DNA from: Litorimonas sp947503715
GTDB lineage: Bacteria > Pseudomonadota > Alphaproteobacteria > Caulobacterales > Maricaulaceae
NCBI RefSeq assembly: GCF_050271975.1
Contig: NZ_CP189850.1
Coordinates: 310,001-374,000 of the forward strand
Reading direction: 5' to 3'
Length of the DNA: 64,000 nucleotides
Shown here: positions 53,837-62,108 of the stretch, in pieces
How the letters are laid out: the number at the start of each line of letters is the position of its first letter
How positions within the stretch are numbered: the first letter of the stretch is position 1
The notes under the pieces: model-generated
What the model saw: only the letters and a program-made list of their open reading frames with translations
What the model was told of the DNA's origin: nothing
Databases searched by the model: none
Translations under genes and position numbers: made by a program

Positions 53837-53925
53837 TCTCCATATCGGATGGGATGCGCCGTTTAACGCCAGACGCGAGGCTTGGCAAGCGGGCTTTTCG
53901 CCCGCTCGGCCATTAATCTTAAAGA

Positions 53926-54384
53926 CTAGATTTCAATTTCTTCGGCGTCATCATCGTCTTCATCGCCTGTTGGAGGCAATGTGTCTTCGTCATCATCAGA
54001 CACGAGGGCAGCGTCCTCGTCCTCGTCCTCATCTGTTGAGAAGCCGTCAAAGTCTGGACGGTCATCGTCGTCATCATTGGACCCACCGGAAATGATGGCC
54101 GCGTCGTCGCCGTCAAGCTCGAGCTCTTTTGCAGCTTCTTCCTCTTCGTCGATATCTTCCTCATCGACTTCAGTTGCTTCCGTTTCGTCCTCGTCATCCT
54201 CAAGGTCAGCTTTGCTGGTCTGAGGTTTGAGGGGTGCGGAGGGCAGAATTGGCGTTGCATCCAGCTCTGTCGGGTCAAAGCTGTTCTGGCACATCGGGCA
54301 GATGGCCGGATTTTTCGCGAGGTCATAAAACTTCGCTTCACATTCGGGACAGACGCGTTTTTTGCCGAGATCGACTTTTGCCAT
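53926..54384 (-). CDS. FYDLN-acid family protein (TIGR02300)
   Basis: 152 residues. N-terminal zinc-ribbon-like part KVDLGKKRVCPECEAKFYDLAKNPAICPMCQ (two CxxC pairs, FYDL motif), then a very acidic low-complexity tail rich in Asp/Glu. The family is confined to alphaproteobacteria and usually sits beside the tRNA-Ala and aroA, as here. Function unknown. Confidence 0.92.
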   Translation of the reverse strand: MAKVDLGKKRVCPECEAKFYDLAKNPAICPMCQNSFDPTELDATPILPSAPLKPQTSKADLEDDEDETEATEVDEEDIDEEEEAAKELELDGDDAAIISGGSNDDDDDRPDFDGFSTDEDEDEDAALVSDDDEDTLPPTGDEDDDDAEEIEI

Positions 54385-54512
54385 GTCGGATACCTTTTAA
54401 ATTCATATAGCGGAGCGCTAATCCCTTGCAGAAAGCGCGAGGATTTGCGACATCCGCGCGTCTTAGCGCTTGGCTTATGTGAGTCAACACCGAAGGGGAG
54501 AGACGGGCACAT

Positions 54513-55847
54513 ATGCTCAGTTCGAATACAGATACCGATAGGCAGCGTTCGGCGCAACGGTCCGGCCCTCTGACGGGCACAATTCGGGCACCCGGCGATA
54601 AATCCATGTCCCACCGCGCCATGATCTTTGGCGCGATGGCCGAGGGTGTAACGACCGTGACGGGCCTGCTGGAGGGCGCAGACATTTTATCCACTGCGTC
54701 AGTTATGTCCGCGCTCGGCGCGACAGTGACGAAAACGGCTGATGGTACTTACACCATCAAAGGCTGCGGCGCGGCAGGATTGCAAACGCCAGAGATTGAT
54801 CTGGATTGCGGCAATGCCGGCACGGGTGTGCGCCTGATTATGGGGGCTTGTGCGGGCTATCCCATCACGGCGACATTTACGGGCGACGCCTCGCTCTCAT
54901 CCCGCCCGATGAACCGCATTCTTGATCCGCTGCGGGAGATGGGTGTGAATGCCACAGCGCAAGAGGGCGGCCGATTGCCCGTCATGCTGTCCAGCGACGG
55001 CGATCTCACCCCCCTGACCTACACACCGCCCGTCGCCTCGGCACAGGTAAAATCGGCGGTGCTTCTCGCGGGGCTGAACACGACAGGGACCACTGCAATT
55101 ACAGAGCCCATTCCAACGCGCGATCACACAGAAAACATGCTCCGTGCATTCGGAGCCAAGGTCGAGATGACACCCAAAAATGTCGGGAATACAATCAAGC
55201 TGACAGGTCCAGTGAACCTGAAAGCCACCACCGTCAATGTTCCGGGCGACCCCTCCTCTGCCGCTTTTCCAATTGTCGCTGCGCTCATCACGCCCGGCTC
55301 TGACGTCATTATAGAGAACGTCATGATGAACCCGACACGAACGGGGCTGTTCGACTGCCTGACCGAAATGGGCGGGCATGTCCGTCCCGATAATTTCCGC
55401 AAATCAGGCGGCGAAGTCATTGCCGACATTCACGTCAAGTATTCTAAACTCCACGGCATCACCGTGCCGCCGGAGCGCGCCGCCTCCATGATTGACGAAT
55501 ATCCCGTCCTCGCCGTCGCCGCGTCTTTCGCGACTGGCACAACGGTCATGGACGACATTGGCGAGCTTCGCGTGAAGGAGAGCGACCGCATCACGGCAAC
55601 CTATCACCTCCTGAAAGCAAATGGCGTCAATGCTGAGGAACTCGAAAACGGCCTGAAAGTCACGGGCGGTCCGGTCGCGGGTGGCGGCACAGTCACGACC
55701 CATCACGACCACCGCATCGCTATGAGCGCCCTCATTCTCGGCCTGAACGCGGATGCACCTGTGACAATTGATGATGCCTCCATGATTGCGACGAGCTTTC
55801 CTGATTTCTTCGATCTCATGGCCTCGCTCGGCGCGGAGATAAATTAA
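54513..55847 (+). CDS. aroA: 3-phosphoshikimate 1-carboxyvinyltransferase (EPSP synthase)
   Basis: 444 residues. GDKSMSHRAMIFGAMAEG near residue 28, DCGNAGTGVRLIMGA, LSSRPMNRILDPLREMG, VPGDPSSAAFPIVAALI, and HDHRIAMSALILGL. These bind shikimate-3-phosphate and PEP. It makes EPSP on the way to chorismate. The NAGTGVR variant (Gly followed by Thr-Gly) is as in class II-type or alphaproteobacterial enzymes. The stop overlaps the cmk start by one base. Confidence 0.97.
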   Translation: MLSSNTDTDRQRSAQRSGPLTGTIRAPGDKSMSHRAMIFGAMAEGVTTVTGLLEGADILSTASVMSALGATVTKTADGTYTIKGCGAAGLQTPEIDLDCGNAGTGVRLIMGACAGYPITATFTGDASLSSRPMNRILDPLREMGVNATAQEGGRLPVMLSSDGDLTPLTYTPPVASAQVKSAVLLAGLNTTGTTAITEPIPTRDHTENMLRAFGAKVEMTPKNVGNTIKLTGPVNLKATTVNVPGDPSSAAFPIVAALITPGSDVIIENVMMNPTRTGLFDCLTEMGGHVRPDNFRKSGGEVIADIHVKYSKLHGITVPPERAASMIDEYPVLAVAASFATGTTVMDDIGELRVKESDRITATYHLLKANGVNAEELENGLKVTGGPVAGGGTVTTHHDHRIAMSALILGLNADAPVTIDDASMIATSFPDFFDLMASLGAEIN

Positions 55848-56476
55848 TGACGGTTATCGCCGTTGACGGGACATTTGCGTCCGGCAAGGGTACGCTCGGC
55901 AAAGCCCTCGCCGCGCATTACGGCATCGCCTATCTCGACACGGGCAAGCTCTATCGGGCAACAGCCAAACGTGTCTTGGATGCGGGCGGCAATGTTGCCC
56001 TTGAAGCGGACGGCGAAACGGCAGCCTTAAACCTCTCTCCTGACGATCTCTACGATCCCATTCTAAAATCCGGCCCCATCGGCGCGGCGGCGTCGAAAGT
56101 TTCCGTCCATCAGAAAGTCCGTGCGGCGCTCCTCGCCTTTCAACGCGAGTTTGCGGCCAAAGGCGGCGTGTTAGACGGTCGCGATATTGGCACCGTTATT
56201 TGTCCGGACGCCGATGTGAAACTCTATGTCACGGCGACCCAGATTGAGCGGGCCAAACGTCGCCATGCGGAACTGGCCGGATATGGCGAAAAGCTGACCG
56301 TTGACCAAGTCCTTGAACAATTAATTGAACGCGACACAAGAGACAGCACTCGTGCGGTTGCACCGTTAAAACCCGCCGCAGATGCGCACATGCTAGACAC
56401 GACGGATATGTCGATTGAAGCTGTGCTCTCCGCCGCGATTGAGATTTGCGACGCAGTTTTAAAACAGCATGATTAG
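55847..56476 (+). CDS. cmk: cytidylate kinase
   Basis: 209 residues. P-loop AVDGTFASGKGTLGKALAAHYG (nucleotide phosphate binding), YLDTGKLYRA, LDGRDIGTVICPDADVKLYVTA, and RAKRRHAEL lid region, DTRDSTRAVAPLKPA. Phosphorylates CMP and dCMP. Translation is coupled to aroA. Its usual downstream neighbour rpsA is not present; the gene's stop overlaps the convergent protease by four bases. Confidence 0.96.
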   Translation: MTVIAVDGTFASGKGTLGKALAAHYGIAYLDTGKLYRATAKRVLDAGGNVALEADGETAALNLSPDDLYDPILKSGPIGAAASKVSVHQKVRAALLAFQREFAAKGGVLDGRDIGTVICPDADVKLYVTATQIERAKRRHAELAGYGEKLTVDQVLEQLIERDTRDSTRAVAPLKPAADAHMLDTTDMSIEAVLSAAIEICDAVLKQHD

Positions 56477-57531
56477 GATTCCGGGTCGTCCAAGATCACC
56501 TCATAGCTGACCGTCTTCGCGATGCCTTTGGATTGGATCGTCACGCGGTCACTGAACTGCAAACCTCCGCGAATATAGCTCACATCCGCGACCGTATTGG
56601 GGCGCACTAAGCCAACGGCATAGCGAAGATCAGAACTATTCCCGATTGGTCGTCCGGCAAATTCCGTCACGACATCATCGACCCGCAGTCCCGCTAGGGA
56701 CGCCGCGCCGCCTGAATTGACTTCGACGATCAGCGCGCCGTTCAGATTGTCCAGCGAGAGTTCCGTCATCCGGTCCATCGTGACGGGCGTAATCATCACG
56801 CCGAGTGAGCCGCGCGAGACCGTGCCGTAATTTTCCAACTGTTCCGCGACGGCGCGGAAAGTGTGGGCGGGAATGGCAAAACCAATGCCGGAGCCGCCAC
56901 TTTCACGCGAGACAATCGCGGAATTTATGCCAATTAATTCACCCGCTGAATTGACCAATGCCCCACCGGAATTTCCGGGATTGATCGAGGCATCCGTCTG
57001 AATGAGATCGGTATAGCCCAGCGGATTATCATCGCGCCGCCCGATGGCCGAGACGATACCCGTCGTGACCGTATGGGACAGACCGAAGGGATTTCCTACA
57101 GCAATAACGAGATCCCCAACCTGCGTAGCGTCATCTTCATAGACTTTCACGGCCTGCAAATTTTCCGCCGTGATCCGCAAGAGGGCCAGGTCTGTCTCAG
57201 GGTCCTGTCCCATAATTGTCGCGTCATAACGGCGACGGTCTGAGAGGACGACCGTGATGGATTGCGCATCCTCTATCACATGGTCATTCGTCAGGATGAG
57301 CCCCTCATTCGCATCAATAATGACGCCTGATCCGATGCCTCCAATACTCGTGCCGTCCGCCTCTTCCGATTCAATTGTATTGATAGACACGACGCCCGGC
57401 GTGACCTTGGAAATTGTCGGCGCCATGGTGAAAACGTTCCGGTCTGCATCGAAACTGAGCAGGTCAGCCGCAAAAACAGGGGTGGCAAATAAGAGACAGG
57501 ATAGTGTGAGACAGGTGCGAATGGGGGACAA
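56473..57531 (-). CDS. HtrA/DegP-type periplasmic serine protease with PDZ domain
   Basis: About 352 residues from a TTG with a perfect AAAGGAG six bases before. Sec signal SPIRTCLTLSCLLFATPVFA, cleavage after VFA. Trypsin-like triad His84 (LTNDHVIED), Asp114 (PETDLALL), Ser188 (NPGNSGGALV). One PDZ near 250-345 (GSLGVMITPVTMDRMTELSLDNLNGALIVEVNSGGAASLAG). It refolds or degrades damaged envelope proteins. A longer in-frame reading upstream lacks a signal and is rejected. Confidence 0.93.
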   Translation of the reverse strand: MSPIRTCLTLSCLLFATPVFAADLLSFDADRNVFTMAPTISKVTPGVVSINTIESEEADGTSIGGIGSGVIIDANEGLILTNDHVIEDAQSITVVLSDRRRYDATIMGQDPETDLALLRITAENLQAVKVYEDDATQVGDLVIAVGNPFGLSHTVTTGIVSAIGRRDDNPLGYTDLIQTDASINPGNSGGALVNSAGELIGINSAIVSRESGGSGIGFAIPAHTFRAVAEQLENYGTVSRGSLGVMITPVTMDRMTELSLDNLNGALIVEVNSGGAASLAGLRVDDVVTEFAGRPIGNSSDLRYAVGLVRPNTVADVSYIRGGLQFSDRVTIQSKGIAKTVSYEVILDDPES

Positions 57532-57695
57532 GGCGGGCTCCTTTAATAGCGATTTCGGGGTTTGCGCCAAGACCAGCCAACGCAATGTTATAACCAACGC
57601 AGATTTTTCCAAAATGCGCAAGCGTTTCGAACCCAAGATGAGGGCATTGTAACGCAAGGGTCGGTATGATGACCGAAAGGTTAACGTGGTGACGA

Positions 57696-57722
57696 AGCTA
57701 TTTGATTGGTAATCAAATAGCT
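57696..57722. repeat. 12-bp perfect inverted repeat with 3-base loop
   Basis: AGCTATTTGATT, GGT, AATCAAATAGCT. A second hairpin GGTACCGCGC/GCGCGTACC follows at 57740-57760. No T-run, so neither looks like a terminator. Confidence 0.7.
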
Positions 57723-57777
57723 GAGGAACCGAACTGCACGGTACCGCGCAAGCGCGTACCCGGCGACACACACTTAT

Positions 57778-57875
57778 GTCACCCCGCACGTGATGCGGGG
57801 CCTGTCGTATATGAACGCAGGTTTAAGAGAGCAGCCGATAGGTCCCGCATCCATTGGTGTCGGGATGACAGGTCG
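57778..57875. repeat. two-hairpin dispersed repeat, copy B
   Basis: CCCCGCA...TGCGGGG hairpin with five-base loop, then GATAGGTCCCGCAT and GGGATGAC exactly as in copy A near 22.2 kb. The interior differs in length and sequence, as expected when only the stems are kept. Confidence 0.7.
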
Positions 57876-57973
57876 GGGTGGCCGTCGATTTCGTAAACCT
57901 CAAAGCTGTTTCGCTTTTGTATCTGTTAGTTATGTCCGTTTGTTTCGTTTTAATTTCAAAAGAAACGGGATGT

Positions 57974-58048
57974 CCGCGTGGGTATTCAGGGTTCTGGTCG
58001 CAAACCAGATTATAAGCTAAGTTTTCGAACCCCAACAGGCCCACGCGG
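57974..58048. ncRNA. candidate structured RNA, strand unknown
   Basis: Three nested perfect pairings: CCGCGTGGG/CCCACGCGG (9 bp), GGGTTC/GAACCC (6 bp), and an apical CTGGT/ACCAG region. Bulges between them give a long irregular hairpin, rather like 6S RNA in general layout. No promoter or terminator is evident, so this is a candidate only. Confidence 0.3.
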
Positions 58049-58354
58049 CGGCGCCTTTTCGCACTAACGGCCGAACCATTCAGTCGGGGAACGATCAGCT
58101 CTCGATAGGCCACCCAACTCCGTCGGCATTACTCGACTTTGTCCAATGACAAGCACCGCTTCTTTCCGGTCCGTGCATTTCCGTTTTTTAAATTAAAGCG
58201 TCGAAAAATGGGTAAGCTTCACCAAATTTTCGACACCTCATCAAACAGAATTGCACTGGTCAATGTGCACCTGACCGCCCTGTAAAAGAAGACACCTTAA
58301 AGATTGCACAGGTCGAAAGGGGTGTGGACGCAGTTTTTGAAATAAATCTCAATT

Positions 58355-58527
58355 CCCAGTTATCCCGCCCACCCCGGCCCGTTATTTGTTCACAAACAAC
58401 TAGAGCTGGGGTCCAGAGCGTCAATCGGAAATCGGCGCTTAACTCACTGAAACCATGACAAACTCTGCATTCCAGATCATGTTGTTTGCACGCAAATAAC
58501 GGGCCGGAATGAACGGAGATAGAGGAA
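58355..58527. repeat. long imperfect palindrome, MITE-like
   Basis: Core arms 58374-58400 and 58481-58507 share CCGGCCCGTTATTTG and AAACAAC exactly in reverse complement. Homology continues inward (CTGG..T.CAGAG) and outward, with most mismatches being C/T changes that would still pair as G-U in RNA. The whole could fold into one long hairpin of about 60-base arms. Confidence 0.65.
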
Positions 58528-58679
58528 AGAGGTTTTTATCAATCCCCGGTTTCGAAAACGGCATAACCGAGGATTATCTTTTACAGGCGGTGATTGATCG
58601 CCAAAACATTTCACTTAAAGGTCGTTTCCGGGCTGATGGAAGATTGATAATCAAACCAAGCGATTCCTCAAAATTATGA
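58509..58679 (+). CDS. possible small protein (56 aa)
   Basis: ATG at 58509 begins MNGDRGKRFLSIPGFENG... and ends ...IIKPSDSSKL. The middle ITEDYLLQAVIDRQNISLKGRFRADG has a convincing protein-like look. No ribosome site and no known family; its start lies within the palindrome. Could be a fragment of an old gene. Confidence 0.3.
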   Translation: MNGDRGKRFLSIPGFENGITEDYLLQAVIDRQNISLKGRFRADGRLIIKPSDSSKL

Positions 58680-58692
58680 ATGGCCCCTTCAT

Positions 58693-58719
58693 AAAAAAAG
58701 CCGCCCCGAGGGACGGCTT
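58693..58719 (-). terminator. Rho-independent terminator of dps
   Basis: On the minus strand AAGCCGTCCC, loop, GGGCGGCTT followed by seven T, about 50 bases past the Dps stop codon. Confidence 0.83.
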
Positions 58720-58768
58720 CTCAACTTTATTATAACAACTTCCGAAGTCTCAAAACTCCGATTCATTG

Positions 58769-59245
58769 TTACGCGTTGTGTGCACCGATGAACCACGCGT
58801 CCTTATCGACGTTCCGGCTAATCTCTGTGAACAGATCGGCCGTATCCTCGTCGCCATTCTCGCCTGCCTTGGCGATGGCGTCGCGGCACATGCCACCAAA
58901 GGCCATGAACCGCTCAGTGAGTGCTTTTACGTGGTCATTCTGATCCGTAATGTCTGCGGGATAGGGTTCCAGCGATGTGTTTTCAGCAATTTTCTGCGTT
59001 GTACCATGTGTCTGTCCGCCGAGAATAACCATCCGTTCCGCAATCGTATCAGAGTGGTCACGCGCGCGGTCTGCGACCTCGTCCAGTAATTCGTGCAAGC
59101 CGATAAAGCTTGGACCTTTGATCGTCCAATGCGCTTGTTTGACGGCCAATTGTAAGTCCAGTGCGGAAGCCAATGCGGATTTTAACAGTCCAATGGATGT
59201 ATCGCGTGCGGTTTCATCTAAGTTGTTTACATAATGTTCGGGCAT
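58769..59245 (-). CDS. dps: Dps family DNA-protecting ferritin-like protein
   Basis: 158 residues. Ferroxidase signature VKQAHWTIKGPSFIGLHELLDEVADRARDHSDTIAERMVILGG with the His and Asp/Glu iron ligands shared between subunits. Twelve subunits form a cage that stores iron and detoxifies peroxide; many also coat DNA. The N-terminal tail is short and not Lys-rich, so DNA binding is uncertain. Monocistronic with its own terminator. Confidence 0.95.
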   Translation of the reverse strand: MPEHYVNNLDETARDTSIGLLKSALASALDLQLAVKQAHWTIKGPSFIGLHELLDEVADRARDHSDTIAERMVILGGQTHGTTQKIAENTSLEPYPADITDQNDHVKALTERFMAFGGMCRDAIAKAGENGDEDTADLFTEISRNVDKDAWFIGAHNA

Positions 59246-59358
59246 AAAATGTTCCTCTTTTTGTCTTCCCTTACATTACGAATGAACTTCCACCTTGGTT
59301 CCAAATTTTCCATTTGAGCCGCTTCACGTGGAGGCTTCAAAATTTAAAGGACGGGCAT

Positions 59359-59703
59359 TCAGGATGTCTTATGACCAAACAGTTTTCTCTGCCATTCATC
59401 CGCCCGACTGATCTCTTCGGAATAAACAAGCCCACCATTGATTTTCAATGCGAACTTCATGCTGAACATGCCGATCATAAAGACCTCAACGGACTTTATC
59501 GACTCGGAGAGGCCAGAACCTTTAAGCACCGGAATATCCGGGTTTATATGGCTCCATTTTGTGTTTTTCACGATGATTTCATCATCGATAATCAGCGTCG
59601 CGGCAGATTGGGTTGGAACCATGCGCCACCAATTATGAACCTCAATGCGGTGTCCCATATATTCATATTCGAGATATTTGGATGTTTTCGAAAACAGTCC
59701 CAT
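59359..59703 (-). CDS. small protein of unknown function
   Basis: 114 residues, no signal peptide: FSKTSKYLEYEYMGHRIEVHNWWRMVPTQSAATLIIDDEIIVKNTKWSH, ending in SEEISRADEWQRKLFGHK. Alternating hydrophobic and polar residues suggest a beta-sheet protein; EVHNWWR is notable. No family recognised. Lies alone between dps and rpsP. Confidence 0.6.
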   Translation of the reverse strand: MGLFSKTSKYLEYEYMGHRIEVHNWWRMVPTQSAATLIIDDEIIVKNTKWSHINPDIPVLKGSGLSESIKSVEVFMIGMFSMKFALKINGGLVYSEEISRADEWQRKLFGHKTS

Positions 59704-59781
59704 ATTTAATCGCTCCAGAATAATTCTGCCTCGCTATTATGCGACCTGTAAGTCCTCAGCACAATGTCGAGATTGACTCAT

Positions 59782-59813
59782 AAAAAAAGCCGCCTCCCGA
59801 AAGAAGCGGCTTT
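59782..59813 (-). terminator. Rho-independent terminator of rpsP
   Basis: On the minus strand AAGCCGCTTC, loop, then GGCGGCTT with seven T, about 25 bases past the rpsP stop. Confidence 0.83.
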
Positions 59814-59836
59814 CAAACTTTAATCTGAGACAAACT

Positions 59837-60322
59837 CTACTCTTCAGCAGGTGTTTCCTCAGCGGCAGGCGCGTCTTCAGCAGGCGCATTTTTTGCGTCT
59901 TCAGCGGCCTGTTTGGCGGCTTCGTCAGCGGCCTTCTTGGCTTCTGCAGCAGCTTCTTTGGCTTCGGCTTCCGCAGCGGCGCGGGCTTCGGCTTTTTCTT
60001 TGCGCTCTTCAATACGCTCGAGGGCTTTCTGACCAGGTTTACCTTTTTCAGGGTTATTGCCGTGCTTCCATTCCCAGAGACCGGCAGCGCCGAGGAAACG
60101 GGCAACGCGTTCTGTTGGGCGGGCGCCTTTTTTCAGCCAGTCCTGAACCTTTTCAACGTCAAGCTTGACGCGGTCTTCGGAGTCTTTTGGAAGCATAGGG
60201 TTATAAGACCCAACCTGTTCGATGAAGCGACCATCGCGGGGCGCACGAACGTCAGCCGCAACGATGCGGTAATAAGGGCGTTTTTTGGCACCATGACGGG
60301 CCAGACGAAGTTTAACGGACAT
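59837..60322 (-). CDS. rpsP: 30S ribosomal protein S16 with Ala/Glu-rich tail
   Basis: 161 residues. Residues 1-80 are S16 (MSVKLRLARHGAKKRPYYRIVAAD, RFIEQVGSYNPML, DWLKKGARPTERV). From about 105 the tail is an Ala/Glu/Lys helix that is common in alphaproteobacterial S16 and absent in E. coli. Usual position: 40 bases after ffh in the same direction. rimM and trmD are expected to follow, but here dps and a small gene do. Confidence 0.96.
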   Translation of the reverse strand: MSVKLRLARHGAKKRPYYRIVAADVRAPRDGRFIEQVGSYNPMLPKDSEDRVKLDVEKVQDWLKKGARPTERVARFLGAAGLWEWKHGNNPEKGKPGQKALERIEERKEKAEARAAAEAEAKEAAAEAKKAADEAAKQAAEDAKNAPAEDAPAAEETPAEE

Positions 60323-60362
60323 GTGAGTTTTCCTTTGAGTGTCTGTTTTAAATTAAATGCGT

Positions 60363-61958
60363 TTATTTCTTTTTCCCGAAAGGTGAGCCGCCACCTAAGC
60401 CAGGAAGGCCTCCGCCGCCCAGACCCGGAAGCTTTGCACCCCCGAGACCGGGTAATTTCGGTAATCCGGGCATGCCGCCCATTTGCTTTTTGAGCTCTTC
60501 GAGTTGGGCCGGATCCATATCGGCCGGATTTGGCATCCCGCCTTTGGCCGACATCCCACCGGGCATTTTCGGCATTCCGGGCATGCCGCCCATTGCCTGC
60601 ATCATGCCGGCCATGCCGCCTTTGGACATTTTCTTCATCATGTCGCCCATTTGGCGGTGCATTTTGAGGAGCTTGTTGACCTCTTGCACGGACATGCCAG
60701 AGCCTGCCGCGATACGTTTCTTGCGCGAGGCTTTCAGCAGGGCCGGTTTACGGCGTTCTTCCGGTGTCATGGAGGAAATAATAGCCTGTTGCTGCTTCAG
60801 CAAGCGGTCATCAATGCCGCCCGCGGCATCGAGTTGTTTCTTCATCTTGCCCATACCGGGCATTAATTTCATGAGGCCACCCATGCCGCCCATTTTCTGC
60901 ATCTGGCCGAGTTGCTTGGACAGATCTTCGAGGTCGAATTGACCCTTACGCATTTTCTCGGCTGTCTTGGCGGCATCTTTTTCATCGATGACCTGCGCGG
61001 CTTTCTCGACGAGGGAGACGATATCGCCTTGCCCCAGAATACGACCCGCGAGACGTTCGGCATCGAAAGCTTCGAGGCCGTCGAGCTTCTCGCCCGTGCC
61101 GAGGAATTTAATTGGAAGACCTGTCACCGCCCGCATGGACAGCGCTGCACCGCCGCGTCCATCGCCATCAATACGCGTCAGGACGAGACCTGTCAGCGGG
61201 AGGCGTTCATTAAAGCGTCTGGCGGTTTCGACGGCGTCCTGACCCGTCAGCGAGTCAGCAACGAGGAGGGTTTCAATCGGGTTTGTCTCTTTCGCAATCG
61301 CCTCGACTTCGTCCATCAATTCATCATTGACGGTGGTTCGGCCCGCTGTGTCGAGGAAGACGATATCATAGCCGCCTTTAGCGCCCTCTTTCATCGCGCG
61401 CTTGGCAATTTGCAGGGCGCTTTCTCCTTTGACGATGGGCAGGAAACCCGTGCCCGCCTGTTCGGCCAACATACCGAGCTGGTCCATCGCGGCAGGACGG
61501 TTCGTGTCGAGCGAGGCGAAGAGGACTTTCTTCTTCAACGCGGTACGAAGATAGAGCCCGAGCTTACCAGTGGTCGTCGTCTTACCGGAACCCTGAAGAC
61601 CCGCCATCAAGATGGCGGCGGGCGGTTTGGCGGAGAGGTTGAGCTCCGAGGCCTTCGCGGCTTCGGCCTTGTCAGCCTCATCATCCGAGAGCGTCCCGCC
61701 AAGCATATCAATCAGGGCGTCATTGACAATCTTGATGACCATCTGGCCCGGTTTGATCGACTTGATAACTTTCTCGCCGACGGCTTCCTTACGGACCTGT
61801 TCGACGAATTGTTTGACAACCGGCAGGGCGACATCAGCTTCAAGCAGCGCAATGCGGATTTCGCGCATGGCTTTATTGACGTCGGATTCGGAGAGCGCAC
61901 CACGACCGGTCAAACCGTCAAATACATTGCCTAACTTATCGCCTAAGGCTTCAAACAA
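60363..61958 (-). CDS. ffh: signal recognition particle protein
   Basis: 531 residues from a TTG start (MFEALGDKLGNVFDGLTGRGALSE is the normal beginning). N domain, then G domain with GLQGSGKTTTTGKL, DTNRPAAMDQL, DTAGRT and TRIDGDGRGGAAL, then the Met-rich M domain. The tail is a Gly/Met/Pro-rich run ending GSPFGKKK. Binds 4.5S RNA and signal sequences and docks to FtsY at the inner membrane. Forms a unit with rpsP. Confidence 0.97.
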   Translation of the reverse strand: MFEALGDKLGNVFDGLTGRGALSESDVNKAMREIRIALLEADVALPVVKQFVEQVRKEAVGEKVIKSIKPGQMVIKIVNDALIDMLGGTLSDDEADKAEAAKASELNLSAKPPAAILMAGLQGSGKTTTTGKLGLYLRTALKKKVLFASLDTNRPAAMDQLGMLAEQAGTGFLPIVKGESALQIAKRAMKEGAKGGYDIVFLDTAGRTTVNDELMDEVEAIAKETNPIETLLVADSLTGQDAVETARRFNERLPLTGLVLTRIDGDGRGGAALSMRAVTGLPIKFLGTGEKLDGLEAFDAERLAGRILGQGDIVSLVEKAAQVIDEKDAAKTAEKMRKGQFDLEDLSKQLGQMQKMGGMGGLMKLMPGMGKMKKQLDAAGGIDDRLLKQQQAIISSMTPEERRKPALLKASRKKRIAAGSGMSVQEVNKLLKMHRQMGDMMKKMSKGGMAGMMQAMGGMPGMPKMPGGMSAKGGMPNPADMDPAQLEELKKQMGGMPGLPKLPGLGGAKLPGLGGGGLPGLGGGSPFGKKK

Positions 61959-62108
61959 ATCTCAAATCACCCAGTTATAGGCAAAACGCAAAAGGCCGCG
62001 GCGAACGAAACTCGTTGACCACGGGACCCCGTCTGCATCCTGCACAGCGCGGAGCGCAGAGTTAAAACTGCGCGAATGGCGGGCCTCTACGCGGATGAGG
62101 CGGGACTG

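Larger units (their letters stand above)
57532..58508. other. gene-poor repeat-rich stretch
   Basis: Almost 1 kb without a convincing gene. It carries, in order, a perfect 12-bp inverted repeat, a GC-rich hairpin, repeat copy B, a structured-RNA candidate and a long palindrome. The short reading frames inside have no ribosome sites and coincide with the repeats. The region may hold the promoter of the leftward protease gene (57540-57700). Confidence 0.6.

Noticed and set aside
57532..57789. A longer N-terminus for the HtrA protease
   Set aside because: A TTG with a perfect AAAGGAG and a clean signal peptide lies inside; the extension has no signal.
57823..58113. A 96-residue minus-strand frame in the gene-poor stretch
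   Set aside because: It overlaps the repeat copy and the structured-RNA candidate, has no ribosome site, and shows no known motif.
57532..58768. Possible tmRNA, RNase P RNA or insertion sequence
   Set aside because: None of the conserved tmRNA, RNase P or transposase features is visible; only inverted repeats were found.
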